Under the pieces are notes generated by a model. That model worked only from the letters and a program-made list of their open reading frames with translations, had not been told where the DNA came from and did no database searches. DNA of 64,000 bases from Brenneria bubanii (GTDB lineage: Bacteria > Pseudomonadota > Gammaproteobacteria > Enterobacterales > Enterobacteriaceae). Location of the stretch: positions 203,213 through 267,212 of the forward strand of contig NZ_JAKMAJ010000006.1 in NCBI RefSeq assembly GCF_022378355.1, in the 5' to 3' direction. Positions 1-10,004 of this stretch are shown here, one piece after another. The first letter of the stretch is position 1. Every line of letters begins with the position of its first letter. Position numbers and translations under genes: made by a program.

Positions 1-264
1 AAAGAAAAAATCCGGCTGCTGCGCAAAATCCAGCAGCAGAGGCTGGATTTATCGGCAAATAAAAAATCCCTGCTGGAATCAACCGCTCCTTACGATCGCT
101 ATTGGCATAAACTGCTGCAATGGCGAAAATATTGGGTGGTTGGATCCGGTCTGATCGCCATCTACGGCATACGCCACCCAAGCCGGCTGATCCGCTGGGG
201 ACGACGTGCGGTCGGACTGTGGGGAACGTTTCGCTTTTTTCGCAAGACCTTATCCAGCCGCTAA
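1..264 (+). CDS. yqjK: YqjK-like protein, 5' end outside window
   Basis: An open frame runs from the first base to a TAA at 262-264 and gives 87 residues. It starts with a basic helix (KEKIRLLRKIQQQRLDLS), has a PYDR motif, a hydrophobic stretch (WVVGSGLIAIYGIRHP) and a basic C-terminus. This matches the small enterobacterial protein YqjK, which in E. coli lies between yqjE and yqjF. The downstream neighbours yqjF and yqjG support the assignment. Only a few N-terminal residues are missing compared with the usual length of about 99. Its function is not known; the family is small, basic and has one possible membrane segment. Confidence 0.8.
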   Translation, partial: KEKIRLLRKIQQQRLDLSANKKSLLESTAPYDRYWHKLLQWRKYWVVGSGLIAIYGIRHPSRLIRWGRRAVGLWGTFRFFRKTLSSR

Positions 265-516
265 ACATCGCCGCAGCACTGCACATCCTGCAGCCGTCGT
301 GGTTATCGGACCATTGCCCGGCTTCCCCTTGCCCGACGCCAAAAAACAAACATCAATTTTTCTGAAATAAACCGACAATTATACTCGCTGTAACCTTATG
401 TCATCTCTCTATAGTATCGGCTTCATGATCTGGCGGCAGGGCATATTTTCAATAAACACCTGCTATTAACACAATCATGGCGATTCAAGCCGTTGAAGAA
501 ATACATTGGAGATATG

Positions 517-912
517 ATGAAAAATTTAGAAAGTATTGCCCTGTTGGTTGCTCGTATTTTGATGCCGATTCTCTTTATCGTGGCAGGTTATGGAAAGCTG
601 GGTGATGCTTACGCAGGCACTCAGCAATACATGCAGGCCATGGGCGTCCCGGCCTTCTTGCTGCCGCTGACGATTTTGTTGGAACTGGGGGGTGGACTGG
701 CGATCCTGTTCGGTCTGTTGACTCGTACCGTTTCGTTGTTTATTGCTGGTTTTACGCTGCTGACCGCCCTGATTTTCCATACGAATTTTGCTGAAGGCGT
801 AAACCAGGTCATGTTCATGAAAAACCTGACGATCGCCGGCGGTTACATCTTACTGGCGGTGACGGGTCCTGGCTTATACAGCATTGACCGCATCCTGAAC
901 AAAAAGTGGTAA
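517..912 (+). CDS. yqjF: DoxX family inner membrane protein YqjF
   Basis: A 131-residue protein with four hydrophobic helices, typical of the DoxX family (quinol oxidase subunit-like, uncertain role). It begins MKNLESIALLVARILMPILF and ends SIDRILNKKW, both close to E. coli YqjF. ATG codons at 493, 514 and 517 share the frame. I chose 517 because the GGAG at 508-511 is 5 nt upstream and because E. coli YqjF starts at the same residue. In E. coli this gene is the target of the LysR regulator YhaJ, whose gene lies 1.2 kb downstream here, and it is induced by nitroaromatic breakdown products. That link is established for E. coli and inferred here. Confidence 0.9.
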   Translation: MKNLESIALLVARILMPILFIVAGYGKLGDAYAGTQQYMQAMGVPAFLLPLTILLELGGGLAILFGLLTRTVSLFIAGFTLLTALIFHTNFAEGVNQVMFMKNLTIAGGYILLAVTGPGLYSIDRILNKKW

Positions 913-1011
913 GGAAAACCATTTCCCTGCCGGCCCAATAAACAGAACGACGACCAGCGTAACCCTGTTCCCTGGTCGTCGTTCCGTAAGGTTTTACTCA
1001 ACGGAGGATCT

Positions 1012-2007
1012 ATGGGACAACTGGTTGACGGCGTATGGCACGATACCTGGTATGAAACCAAATCTACCGGAGGCCGGTTTAAGCGTTCAGCGTCACGTTT
1101 TCGTCACTGGATCACGCCGGACGGGAAACCGGGGATGACCGGCGATGAGGGATTTCAGGCGGAGTCGGGACGCTACCACCTGTATGTTTCCCTTGCCTGT
1201 CCCTGGGCGCATCGCACCTTATTGATGCGTCATTTAAAAGGGCTGGAAGCGTTCATTCCCGTCTCAGTAGTCCATCCGTTAATGCTGGATCATGGCTGGA
1301 CGTTTGATACCGACTTTCCCGCCGCCACCGGCGATTCCCTCTATCAGCATGAATTTCTCTATCAGTTATACCTGCACGCCGCTCCCGACTATAGCGGGCG
1401 AGTTACCGTACCGGTTCTGTGGGACACCCTAAAGCATACGATAGTCAGCAATGAGTCGGCAGATATCATCCGTATGTTCAATAGTGCTTTTGACGACATC
1501 GGCGCAAGGCCGGGTGATTACTATCCGCTGGCGCTGCGTGCCCAAATTGATGAACTGAACGGCTGGATCTATGACAATGTCAACAACGGCGTCTATAAAG
1601 CCGGTTTTGCCACCAGTCAGTCGGCTTATGATGAGGCCGCGACAGCGGTTTTTGCCGCCCTTGACAGACTGGAATCGATCCTGGCGGGACAGCGTTATCT
1701 GACCGGAAAATGTCTTACTGAAGCCGATTTACGGCTGTGGACGACCTTGATACGCTTCGATCCGGTCTATCATACCCATTTCAAGTGCGACAAATACCGC
1801 TTAAGCGATTATGCGAACCTGTATGGTTTTCTGCGTGATATCTACCAGATGCCCGGCGTCGCCGGTACCGTCGATATGGCGCACATACGGCACCACTATT
1901 ACCGGAGTCACGGCACCATCAATCCCCATGGAATAATATCATTAGGGCCGGAGCAAGATCTGAACAGCCCTCATGGGCGAGAGGCGAAATTCGCAGACAA
2001 TGATTGA
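1012..2007 (+). CDS. yqjG: Glutathionyl-hydroquinone reductase YqjG
   Basis: A 331-residue xi-class glutathione transferase, about the size of E. coli YqjG (328). It reduces glutathionyl-hydroquinones to hydroquinone and releases glutathione disulfide. The catalytic cysteine is Cys63 in the motif LACPWAHRTL, at the same position as in E. coli. An N-terminal thioredoxin fold is followed by an all-helical GST C-terminal domain (roughly 170-290). A GGAGG sequence lies just upstream of the ATG. It follows yqjF after 99 nt, as in E. coli, so it probably serves quinone or aromatic stress together with YqjF. Confidence 0.93.
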   Translation: MGQLVDGVWHDTWYETKSTGGRFKRSASRFRHWITPDGKPGMTGDEGFQAESGRYHLYVSLACPWAHRTLLMRHLKGLEAFIPVSVVHPLMLDHGWTFDTDFPAATGDSLYQHEFLYQLYLHAAPDYSGRVTVPVLWDTLKHTIVSNESADIIRMFNSAFDDIGARPGDYYPLALRAQIDELNGWIYDNVNNGVYKAGFATSQSAYDEAATAVFAALDRLESILAGQRYLTGKCLTEADLRLWTTLIRFDPVYHTHFKCDKYRLSDYANLYGFLRDIYQMPGVAGTVDMAHIRHHYYRSHGTINPHGIISLGPEQDLNSPHGREAKFADND

Positions 2008-2066
2008 ATCGCGGGGAAAAGCATCAGGCCATCATGCTTTTCCCTGAATATTGACGACGGAGAAGA

Positions 2067-2963
2067 TCAGGCGTGATTCAGTAATTTTGGAATTTCCCGT
2101 AGAAACCAGGACTTCGCCTCTCCCATGTTGTCACGCCGCCAGGCCATGATAATCTCGCTGTCCATAGAATATTCCGGACTGATCACCCGCAACCGCCCTT
2201 CGGCGATATCCTGAGCGACCAAGGGATAGGGCATCGTCGCCACGCCCAGCCCGGCCAGTAACGCCCGTCGTTTATCATCAATCGAGCTGACGGTCAGCCG
2301 CTGCTGCTTATCCAGCAATTGCACCGTGAGCACCGGACGCTCGCGAGCGGTATCCGCAACGGCAATACCGCGGTACTTGACGCGGGTCACTTCAGAAAGC
2401 GGCTCCGGCTCCTGATGTATGGGGTGATCGGGGCTGGCGACATAAATATTTTTCAGCGTATACAGCTTACGGGTATTTACCTCGGAAGACGCGCGAAAAT
2501 GCATATCCGGCGCGACAACAATATCCGCTTTCCCCTGCTCCAGACGCTCCCAGGCGCCCGCTAACACTTCCGTCAGGATCGAAACCTGCGTATTGGCTTT
2601 CTGCGATAGTTTATCCAATAACGGAAACAGCTTTTCGGTTGGAATGAGCGCTTCCGTCACGATGGTCAAATGCGTTTCCCAGCCACGAGACAACGCTTCC
2701 GCATCCGTCGTCAGCTTATCCGCCGCCTCCAGCAGGATACGCCCACGATCCAACAACATACGGCCGACATTAGTGAACTTGGTGCGATGCCCCGAGCGAT
2801 CGAACAATACGACATCCAACTCTTCTTCCAGTTTTTGCATGGTATAGCTCAGCGCGGAGGGTACGCGGCCAAGCTCATCCGCCGCCGCCGCGAAGCTTCC
2901 CCGACGCTCAATCGCATCCATGACTCTTAACGCTTCCAGCGTCAACGCGCGTTCTTTAGACAT
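2067..2963 (-). CDS. yhaJ: LysR-type transcriptional regulator YhaJ
   Basis: A 298-residue LysR regulator, the same length as E. coli YhaJ. The N-terminal winged helix-turn-helix (about residues 8-65, ALRVMDAIERRGSFAAAADE) binds DNA, and the C-terminal periplasmic-binding-like domain senses a ligand. In E. coli, YhaJ activates yqjF in response to dinitrotoluene-related compounds. It is divergent from yhaK, with 109 nt between the start codons, where autoregulatory sites would be expected. Synteny yqjG-yhaJ-yhaK supports the name, although the E. coli genes yhaH and yhaI are absent between yqjG and yhaJ. Confidence 0.88.
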   Translation of the reverse strand: MSKERALTLEALRVMDAIERRGSFAAAADELGRVPSALSYTMQKLEEELDVVLFDRSGHRTKFTNVGRMLLDRGRILLEAADKLTTDAEALSRGWETHLTIVTEALIPTEKLFPLLDKLSQKANTQVSILTEVLAGAWERLEQGKADIVVAPDMHFRASSEVNTRKLYTLKNIYVASPDHPIHQEPEPLSEVTRVKYRGIAVADTARERPVLTVQLLDKQQRLTVSSIDDKRRALLAGLGVATMPYPLVAQDIAEGRLRVISPEYSMDSEIIMAWRRDNMGEAKSWFLREIPKLLNHA

Positions 2964-3072
2964 TTTCGACTCATTCAGGAATTTTGAATATACTCACCAG
3001 ATTAACTAGCTAACAATCCAGCGTCCACACAATTACCATTTGTTTAAGTAATATTGTCCGGGGCTCACTACC

Positions 3073-3774
3073 ATGATCATAAAAAGAGCAGCAGAACAAT
3101 GCGGTCAAGCTGACTATGGCTGGCTGCAGGCACGCTACACGTTCTCTTTCGGCCATTACTTCGATCCGCAGCTGCTGGGTTACGCCTCGCTGCGCGTCCT
3201 CAACCAGGAAGTGTTGACGCCTGGCGCATCGTTCCAGCCGCGCACTTATCCACGTGTCGATATTCTCAATATTATCCTGCAAGGCGAAGCGGAGTACCGC
3301 GATAGCCATGGTTGCCACATCCATGCCAAAGCCGGGGAGGTGCTGCTGCTGGCGACGCAACCCAATATCAGCTATAGCGAGCACAACACCAGCGATAGCA
3401 AGCCGCTGACGCGCATGCAGCTATGGCTTGATGCCTGTCCGACGCGGGAGAACAGTCCGCTGCAACGATTAACGTTGAACAAAAGCGGCCACCGTTTATT
3501 GGCCTCGCCAGAAGGCGAAGACAGCAGTTTGCAACTACGTCAGCAGGTGTGGATCCATCACCTGGATTTACAGAAAGACGAAAGAAAAGTCATCAAGCTG
3601 AACGGCAACCGGGCTTACCTTCAGTCAATTCATGGCTCGGCAGCCATCAGCAGTCGTCAACATAGCGGTGACAGGCTAGCTTGCGGCGACGGCGCCTTCA
3701 TTCAGCAGGAAAACGAGTTAACTATTCAGCCGGAATCTCCGCTCCGCGCCTTATTGGTTGATCTGGTCGTTTAG
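3073..3774 (+). CDS. yhaK: Pirin-like bicupin protein YhaK
   Basis: A 233-residue cupin protein nearly collinear with E. coli YhaK (start AEQCGQADYGWLQARYTFSFG, end RALLVDLVV). The N-terminal cupin carries HYFDP and RVDILN motifs typical of pirin-like proteins. The E. coli protein is an oxidative-stress-responsive member that lacks the quercetinase activity of YhhW. It is divergent from the LysR gene yhaJ, as in E. coli, so YhaJ may control it. The 3' end is followed after 108 nt by zur, a neighbour that differs from E. coli. Confidence 0.9.
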   Translation: MIIKRAAEQCGQADYGWLQARYTFSFGHYFDPQLLGYASLRVLNQEVLTPGASFQPRTYPRVDILNIILQGEAEYRDSHGCHIHAKAGEVLLLATQPNISYSEHNTSDSKPLTRMQLWLDACPTRENSPLQRLTLNKSGHRLLASPEGEDSSLQLRQQVWIHHLDLQKDERKVIKLNGNRAYLQSIHGSAAISSRQHSGDRLACGDGAFIQQENELTIQPESPLRALLVDLVV

Positions 3775-3882
3775 TTTTTCCCCGTTTATCGCCGCCGACC
3801 GGCTTAACCGGACGTGACTGGGTCTACGTTTCCCCTCAGCCGTGGTAAGATGTCGGTCTACTTCTCTATTCGTCGGGGTGAC

Positions 3883-4398
3883 ATGGCAATGGATTCAACC
3901 GATCAGGACAAATTACTTGCCCAGGCTGAACAAATTTGTCAGCACCGCGGCGTACGGCTGACAACACAGCGTCTGGAAGTGCTACGGCTGATGGCCCAAC
4001 AGAGTGGCGCCATCAGCGCATACGATCTGCTCGATCTGCTACGGGTCTCAGAACCTCAGGCAAAACCGCCAACGGTATACCGCGCATTGGATTTTTTGCT
4101 GGAGCAAGGCTTCATCCATCGGGTGGAATCAACCAATAGCTACGTGCTTTGCCATCATATTGAAGATCACAGCCATACTTCAGCGCTGTTTATCTGCGAT
4201 CGCTGTGGTCTGGTCACCGAGCGCCAGACTGAAGGCGTAGAAGAAACGCTGCGTCAGTTAGCGCAACAAGCAGGATTCACCTTGCGCCATAGCATTATTG
4301 AAGCGCATGGATTATGTGAGAGTTGTCAGGAAGTCGCTGCCTGTAAACACCCCGAGCATTGCGAGCACGACCACTCGATTCCCATCAAAAAACGCTAA
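3883..4398 (+). CDS. zur: Zinc uptake regulator Zur (Fur family)
   Basis: A 171-residue Fur-family metalloregulator, exactly the length of E. coli Zur. With zinc bound it represses znuABC and other zinc-acquisition genes. The winged helix (about residues 10-90, with KPPTVYRALDFLLEQGF) is followed by the dimerisation domain with zinc ligands in CDRCG and CESCQE and a His/Cys-rich tail (CKHPEHCEHDH). An upstream in-frame ATG at 3814 would add 23 residues. I prefer 3883 because GGGG at 3875-3878 precedes it and because the length then equals E. coli Zur. The same strand and frame suggest a monocistronic gene. Confidence 0.93.
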   Translation: MAMDSTDQDKLLAQAEQICQHRGVRLTTQRLEVLRLMAQQSGAISAYDLLDLLRVSEPQAKPPTVYRALDFLLEQGFIHRVESTNSYVLCHHIEDHSHTSALFICDRCGLVTERQTEGVEETLRQLAQQAGFTLRHSIIEAHGLCESCQEVAACKHPEHCEHDHSIPIKKR

Positions 4399-5272
4399 CA
4401 CCGTGATAATGTCATGATAAGGATGGGCGGGAACATCCGTTGTTCCCGTTATATCACTGAAACCGGACTTGTGCAGTTTCCCCATCGGACTTCAAGTCGC
4501 ATGCGCGTTGGCTTTAGCAACTATCTAATGGCCCGGGTGAAAAAAGAAATAAACGACATTTCTTTCGAAATCTGCATTCACCCACCACCACAAACAGGAT
4601 AAATGGTCAACACCTCGACACAGGATCCCATTATCCGCATTTGAGCGTGACGGCGTACCGGTTGACAGCCGTACTTGATTTTTACTTTCCCATACCTTTA
4701 CTGCCCTTTTCAGCCAATTATATTGGCTGCCGAAACGCGCCAGATTTTAATCATCCGCTGAGCGCTTTCCGGCATACTCTGCTAAGCCATCTTCATTCGT
4801 CAGCTTATACCATCAGATGAAATATGTCGGGTATATCTTCTCCTGACTCGGTCCTTATGCCTAGCAATATAGGCCCCGCACAATGAATTTCCGCACTAAC
4901 GGCAAAAGCGAGTAGAGGAAAAAAAAATAACCAAATGGTAAATTACCGCATCCGTAATATTAACTATAGATAACAGTTTCGCCTTATTATTTAATTATAG
5001 TTCCAGATATCAAAATGTTGAATTTAATATAAGAAGCCAGCTTCAACCTTAAAGTAAAACAGCCAGCAGCGCCCACGTGGCGGCATGGTTAAAATGCAAC
5101 GAAATGTATCAATAAATATAAAATCAATAAACGTTAAACTGCACCTGAATAGCGCAGAATACGCTCGAAGAACGATTATGCCTTGCCTGAGTGAATAGCT
5201 AATTTATAGAAGGGAATAATAAGATTTGCTGGCGTTGCTGAATACAGTAAACGCATCAAAGACTTGAAGCAT
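4399..5272. other. Long AT-rich non-coding gap between zur and lexA
   Basis: About 0.87 kb holds no convincing gene. A 62-codon frame at 4414-4602 has no ribosome-binding site and no family resemblance. In E. coli this interval holds dinF and yjbJ; I find neither, nor recognisable fragments. The stretch is AT-rich from 4900 on. No RNA gene was recognised. Confidence 0.6.
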
Positions 5273-5315
5273 AAAAAAATACTCTATCCACCGCGAATCA
5301 ACAGGAATAGAGTAT
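5273..5315 (-). terminator. Rho-independent terminator of lexA
   Basis: A 9-bp stem (ATACTCTAT at 5279-5287 with ATAGAGTAT at 5307-5315) is followed on the minus strand by seven U residues (A-tract 5273-5279). It lies 58 nt after the lexA stop. A second perfect dyad with almost no loop (TGAGAAAC / GTTTCTCA) sits at 5346-5362, nearer to the stop. Confidence 0.75.
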
Positions 5316-5373
5316 CCGATATTAAGCGATAATAATCAGTCAGGCTGAGAAACCGTTTCTCAACACACCGGGA

Positions 5374-5982
5374 TCAGCTCCAGTCACCGTTACGAATAAC
5401 GCCGACAGCCAGTCCTTCAATCGAGAAGCTTTGTTGACGCAGATCGACGACAATCGGGGCAAACTCTTCGTTTTCAGCCAGAAGATGAACCGTGTTACCC
5501 TGTTTTTTTAACCGCTTAACCGTCACTTCATCTTCAATGCGGGCGACCACGACCTGTCCGTTATGAACATCTTGCGTTTTATGCACCGCCAATAAATCGC
5601 CGTCCATAATACCGATGTCTTTCATCGACATGCCGCTAACGCGCAACAGAAAATCGGCGCCGGGCTTAAACATCGACGGATCGACCTGATAGTGACACTC
5701 AATATGCTGCTGAGCTAATAGCGGCTCGCCTGCGGCGACGCGGCCAATCAGCGGAATGCCAGACTCTTCTTCCATCAGCAAGCGAATGCCACGCGATGCG
5801 CCGGAAACAATTTCGATAACGCCTTTACGCGCCAATGCTTTTAAATGCTCTTCAGCAGCATTCGGTGAGCGAAACCCCAGTTGCTGGGCGATCTCCGCGC
5901 GCGTTGGCGGCATACCGGTGTGCGCAAGATGATCGCGGATCAGGTCATAAACCTGCTGCTGTCTGGCCGTTAGTGCTTTCAT
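5374..5982 (-). CDS. lexA: SOS repressor LexA
   Basis: A 202-residue LexA, full length. The N-terminal winged helix binds SOS boxes. The C-terminal peptidase domain self-cleaves when RecA filaments form. The cleavage bond is Ala84-Gly85 in RVAAGEP, and the catalytic dyad is Ser119 (RVSGMSM) and Lys156 (VTVKRL), at the E. coli positions. Two LexA boxes upstream indicate autoregulation. The gene is followed by a terminator rather than by dinF, so it looks monocistronic here. dgkA lies upstream on the same strand, 108 nt away. Confidence 0.97.
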   Translation of the reverse strand: MKALTARQQQVYDLIRDHLAHTGMPPTRAEIAQQLGFRSPNAAEEHLKALARKGVIEIVSGASRGIRLLMEEESGIPLIGRVAAGEPLLAQQHIECHYQVDPSMFKPGADFLLRVSGMSMKDIGIMDGDLLAVHKTQDVHNGQVVVARIEDEVTVKRLKKQGNTVHLLAENEEFAPIVVDLRQQSFSIEGLAVGVIRNGDWS

Positions 5983-5990
5983 TCCGCCCC

Positions 5991-6027
5991 CTGGTTGTTT
6001 ATACAGTTTTGCTGTGAGTATATACAG
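5991..6027 (-). promoter_or_regulatory. Two tandem LexA boxes upstream of lexA
   Basis: On the minus strand, CTGTATATACTCACAG (6027-6012) is a full 16-bp SOS box identical to the first E. coli lexA box as I recall it. After 5 nt follows CTGTATAAACAACCAG (6006-5991), a weaker box resembling the second E. coli one. The pair lies 9-45 nt upstream of the lexA start and supports autorepression. Confidence 0.93.
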
Positions 6028-6090
6028 CTAATTGCCAATTGGGAACCGGGATATGAGTAAACCTCGGTTTTTATTAGTTTCTGAAGGCTT

Positions 6091-6456
6091 TCAGGCAAAA
6101 TGTTGCCAGAGAATGCTTATCCAGACGACGCCAGCCAGGAGGATCGCGATAAACACGGCCGCCGAACCAATATCCTTCGCCCGGCCGGATAACTCATGGC
6201 GCTCAAGGCCAATGCGATCGACCACCGCTTCGATCGCGCTGTTGACCAGTTCAAATAACATGATCAACACGACGGATCCGATAAGCAGCAGTTTTTCAAC
6301 CAGGGTTACGGGCAACAGGCAGGCGATGATCGCGCCGACAATGACCAGTATGCTTTCCTGACGGAATGCCGCTTCATGCCGCCATGCCTGTTTCAGTCCC
6401 TGCAGGGAATAGCCGGTTGCTTTTATTATCCGGGTTATCCCCGTTGCCTTATTCAT
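6091..6456 (-). CDS. dgkA: Diacylglycerol kinase DgkA
   Basis: A 121-residue integral membrane kinase with three membrane helices. It phosphorylates diacylglycerol to phosphatidic acid and so recycles the lipid released during membrane-derived oligosaccharide synthesis. The signature ELVNSAIEAVVDRIG carries the catalytic and metal-binding glutamates near residue 70-76. It is divergent from plsB (127 nt between starts), as in E. coli, placing two phospholipid genes back to back. The C-terminus ISILWQHFA is ordinary for the family. Confidence 0.95.
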   Translation of the reverse strand: MNKATGITRIIKATGYSLQGLKQAWRHEAAFRQESILVIVGAIIACLLPVTLVEKLLLIGSVVLIMLFELVNSAIEAVVDRIGLERHELSGRAKDIGSAAVFIAILLAGVVWISILWQHFA

Positions 6457-6583
6457 CCATCCTCCACTATTTATCAGTATGCGTTCACATTTTAACGCTT
6501 AACCGTTGTCTTATCACAACAGATCTCCAGCGCAGTTTCTGGTATCCTTTCGACGCATTGCTAACAAGAGGCTTCAAGTTGTT

Positions 6584-9052
6584 ATGTCAGGTTGGCGTAA
6601 AATTTATTATAAATTACTGAATTTCCCACTAAAACTGTTAGTGAAGAGTAAGGTTATCCCCCTGGACCCCGTGGCTGAATTGGGGCTGGATCCCTCACGC
6701 CCGATCCTCTATGTGCTACCGTACAACTCGCAGGCAGATTTACTGACTCTCGGGGCGAAATGCCAGGCGCTGGGTCTTCCGGATCCGTGCCAGCCGATCG
6801 ATATCGGCGGCGTGCAGTTACCCAGCCACGTTTTCATTAATGATGGTCCGCGCGTGTTCCGCTATTACGTGCCCAAGCAGGAATCCGTGAAGCTGTTTCA
6901 CGACTATCTGGATCTGCATCAGAGCAATCCCGAACTGGACGTACAGATGGTGCCCGTCTCCGTCATGTTTGGCCGTTCCCCTGGGCGCGAAGGCCAGCAG
7001 AATCAGGCGGCGCCGCATCTGCGCCTGCTCAACGGCGTTGAGAAATTCTTTGCCGTGTTGTGGCTGGGCCGAGACAGCTTTGTCCGTTTTTCCAGTCCGG
7101 TATCCTTGCGCTATATGGCAACCGAGCACGGCACGGATAAAACCATCGCCCACAAGCTTGCTCGCGTCGCCCGTATGCACTTCTCACGTCAGCGTTTGGC
7201 CGCGGTAGGGCCGCGCCTTCCGGTACGTCAGGCGTTATTCAACAAACTCCTGAACTCTAAAGCGATCAAAAAGGCCGTCGATGACGAAGCGCGCAGCAAA
7301 AAACTCTCTCATGAGAGAGCGCAGCAAAACGCCATTGCCTTGATGGAGGAGATCGCCGCCGACTTCTCTTATGAAGCGGTTCGTTTGTCAGATCGCGTAT
7401 TGGGATGGACCTGGAACCGTCTCTATCAGGGGATTAACGTCCATAACGCCGAGCGAGTGCGCCAACTGGCGCAGGACGGGCATGAAATCGTCTATGTTCC
7501 CTGTCACCGCAGCCATATGGATTACCTGCTGCTGTCTTATGTGCTTTATCATCAGGGATTGGTTCCGCCGCATATCGCCGCCGGGATCAATCTGAACTTC
7601 TGGCCCGCCGGCCCGATCTTTCGTCGTCTCGGCGCCTTCTTCATTCGCCGTACGTTCAAGGGCAACAAGCTGTACTCCACCATTTTCCGCGAGTATCTGG
7701 CGGAGCTCTTTACCCGCGGCTACTCTGTCGAATATTTTGTAGAGGGCGGTCGTTCACGCACCGGACGTTTGCTGGAACCGAAGACCGGTACCCTGGCCAT
7801 GACGATACAGGCCATGCTGCGTGGCGGTACGCGCCCCATCACCCTGGTACCGATTTATGTCGGCTATGAGCATGTGATGGAAGTAGGTACCTATGCGAAA
7901 GAGCTGCGCGGCGCGACAAAGGAGAAAGAAGGCTTTATGCAGATGGTGCGCGGACTGCGCAAGTTGCGTAATCTGGGACAGGGTTATGTGAACTTCGGCG
8001 AACCCTTGCCGTTAACCACCTATCTGAATCAGCATGTGCCGCAATGGCGTGATGCCATTGATCCTATCGAAGCTCAGCGCCCAAGCTGGCTAACGCCGAC
8101 GGTGCAATCTGTCGCGTTGAACATTATGACGCGCATCAACAATGCCGCCGCGGCAAACGCCATGAACCTCTGCTCCACCGCATTACTGGCTTCACGCCAG
8201 CGTTCTCTTACCAGAGGACAAATGCATGAACAGCTGGATTGCTATCTGCAATTGCTGCGCAATGTGCCTTACCACAAAGACATTACCGCGCCGCAAAAAA
8301 CGCCAGCCGAACTGCTCGAGCATGCGTTGAATATGGATAAATTCGAAGTCGAAAAAGACAGTATCGGCGACATTATTATCCTGCCGCGGGAACAAGCCGT
8401 GTTGATGACTTACTACCGCAACAACATTCAACATCTATTGATCCTGCCGTCGCTGATTGCCAGCATGGTAATCCACCATCGCCAAATCACCATGGCTGAA
8501 CTGGTTCGTCAGATCATGCTGATTTACCCTCTGCTTCAGGCGGAACTCTTCCTCCATTACGACAAAGAGGATCTGCCGGCGACATTATCCGCGCTGACGG
8601 ATGAGCTGGCGCGGCAGCAGTTGATCGGCGCCAAAGAAGATACGTTGTTTATCAATCCGACGCGTATTCGTACGCTACAGCTCCTGGCGGCAGGGGTGCG
8701 GGAAACGCTGCAACGCTATGCCATCACGCTGTCATTGCTGGGGGCTAACCCTGGCATTAACCGCGGGACGCTGGAAAAAGAGAGTCGAAATATGGCGCAA
8801 CGGCTATCGGTGCTGCACGGCATTAATGCGCCGGAGTTCTTTGACAAAGCGGTGTTCTCTACACTGGTCGCCACCCTGCGCAGTGAAGGCTATATCACTG
8901 ACGGCAGCGAAGCGCCTCAAGGCGATGTTCTGGCGATATACAACACGCTGAGTAACCTGATTACTCCGGAGGTGAAACTGACGATTGAAAGCGCCAGTTC
9001 ATCCGCTGAAGCCGAAAGCTCGGCAATCGAAAAAATACCGCCTCAGGTCTGA
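6584..9052 (+). CDS. plsB: Glycerol-3-phosphate 1-O-acyltransferase PlsB
   Basis: An 822-residue membrane-associated acyltransferase that makes 1-acyl-sn-glycerol-3-phosphate from glycerol-3-phosphate and acyl-ACP or acyl-CoA, the first step of phospholipid synthesis. The catalytic HX4D motif is His308-Asp313 (CHRSHMDYL). The substrate motif [11 protein letters not shown] lies about 75-80 residues downstream. An upstream ATG at 6506 would add 26 residues. I chose 6584 because the protein then starts [13 protein letters not shown], like E. coli PlsB; the weak GAGG at 6568 is 12 nt upstream. The C-terminal tail ([21 protein letters not shown]) is slightly longer than in E. coli. Confidence 0.95.
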   Translation: MSGWRKIYYKLLNFPLKLLVKSKVIPLDPVAELGLDPSRPILYVLPYNSQADLLTLGAKCQALGLPDPCQPIDIGGVQLPSHVFINDGPRVFRYYVPKQESVKLFHDYLDLHQSNPELDVQMVPVSVMFGRSPGREGQQNQAAPHLRLLNGVEKFFAVLWLGRDSFVRFSSPVSLRYMATEHGTDKTIAHKLARVARMHFSRQRLAAVGPRLPVRQALFNKLLNSKAIKKAVDDEARSKKLSHERAQQNAIALMEEIAADFSYEAVRLSDRVLGWTWNRLYQGINVHNAERVRQLAQDGHEIVYVPCHRSHMDYLLLSYVLYHQGLVPPHIAAGINLNFWPAGPIFRRLGAFFIRRTFKGNKLYSTIFREYLAELFTRGYSVEYFVEGGRSRTGRLLEPKTGTLAMTIQAMLRGGTRPITLVPIYVGYEHVMEVGTYAKELRGATKEKEGFMQMVRGLRKLRNLGQGYVNFGEPLPLTTYLNQHVPQWRDAIDPIEAQRPSWLTPTVQSVALNIMTRINNAAAANAMNLCSTALLASRQRSLTRGQMHEQLDCYLQLLRNVPYHKDITAPQKTPAELLEHALNMDKFEVEKDSIGDIIILPREQAVLMTYYRNNIQHLLILPSLIASMVIHHRQITMAELVRQIMLIYPLLQAELFLHYDKEDLPATLSALTDELARQQLIGAKEDTLFINPTRIRTLQLLAAGVRETLQRYAITLSLLGANPGINRGTLEKESRNMAQRLSVLHGINAPEFFDKAVFSTLVATLRSEGYITDGSEAPQGDVLAIYNTLSNLITPEVKLTIESASSSAEAESSAIEKIPPQV

Positions 9053-9064
9053 GGACTGAAAAAA

Positions 9065-9095
9065 GAAAGGCGGCGATATTCTCGCCGCCTTTTTT
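9065..9095. terminator. Bidirectional terminator between plsB and ubiA
   Basis: An 8-bp GC stem (GGCGGCGA 9069-9076 with TCGCCGCC 9082-9089) is flanked by T6 on the right and an A-rich tract on the left. It can therefore end both plsB and the convergent ubiA transcript. Confidence 0.9.
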
Positions 9096-9110
9096 ACATC
9101 TGCCGTTGGC

Positions 9111-9983
9111 CTACAGGCTAAACAGAATGCCGATAAACAATGCCATGCCGACATAATTATTATTCTTGAACGCCCGGAAACAGGCATCCCGTTCCCGACC
9201 GGCGATCAGCTTCTGCTGATACACAAATAGTCCGGCGGCAATCAGCAGCGCCACGTAAAACACCGGCGCCAGCGCTATCATATAGCCAAGCGCCGCCATC
9301 AGCAGCAGTACGCCCAGTTGCAGCAGACCAATAATCAAGGTGTCAAAACGACCAAATAGAATAGCGGTGGATTTGATGCCGATCTTGAGATCGTCATCCC
9401 GATCAACCATGGCATATTGAGTATCGTAGGCGACAGTCCAGCAGATGTATGCCAGAAACATCATCCAGCAGTTGACGGGCAGCGACTCGCTGACCGCCGC
9501 ATAGGCCATCGGTATCGACCAGCCAAACGCCGCGCCCAAAACAAACTGCGGCAGGTGGCTGACGCGTTTCATAAATGGATACATCCACGCCAGCGCCAGC
9601 CCGGCGACCGAGAGCCAAATCGTCATCATATTCAGCGTCAGAACCAGACCGAATGCCAGCAGGACCAACGCCACAAACAAGATCTTGGCCGACTGCTCGC
9701 TGACCATGCCGCTGGGCAGCGGCCGTGAAGCCGTACGCTTGACATGCCCGTCAAAATGGCGATCGGCATAATCGTTGATCACGCAGCCAGCCGCCCGCAT
9801 CAAAAAGACCCCGGCGACAAAAACCAGCAGTGTCCAGGGTTCGGGGGCTCCTCGGCCAGCTAACCATAGTGCCCATAAGGTCGGCCATAGCAGCAGCAGA
9901 GAACCAATAGGCTTATCAATACGCATCAACCGACAATAAGCCAGCCATTTCCCCGCTGTTACACTTCTTTCCAACGGACTCAT
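9111..9983 (-). CDS. ubiA: 4-hydroxybenzoate polyprenyltransferase UbiA
   Basis: A 290-residue membrane prenyltransferase, the same length as E. coli UbiA. It attaches the octaprenyl chain to 4-hydroxybenzoate in ubiquinone synthesis. Two Asp-rich Mg-diphosphate motifs are visible: [15 protein letters not shown] (about residue 70) and [13 protein letters not shown] (about residue 194). Multiple membrane helices surround them. It follows ubiC by 21 nt on the same strand, giving the usual ubiCA operon, which makes the substrate and then uses it. Confidence 0.96.
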   Translation of the reverse strand: MSPLERSVTAGKWLAYCRLMRIDKPIGSLLLLWPTLWALWLAGRGAPEPWTLLVFVAGVFLMRAAGCVINDYADRHFDGHVKRTASRPLPSGMVSEQSAKILFVALVLLAFGLVLTLNMMTIWLSVAGLALAWMYPFMKRVSHLPQFVLGAAFGWSIPMAYAAVSESLPVNCWMMFLAYICWTVAYDTQYAMVDRDDDLKIGIKSTAILFGRFDTLIIGLLQLGVLLLMAALGYMIALAPVFYVALLIAAGLFVYQQKLIAGRERDACFRAFKNNNYVGMALFIGILFSL

Positions 9984-10004
9984 CTCCTCAATTACCGGCT
10001 AGCC

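Noticed and set aside
4414-4602. 62-codon frame after zur
   Set aside because: No ribosome-binding site, no homology pattern, and an atypical composition.
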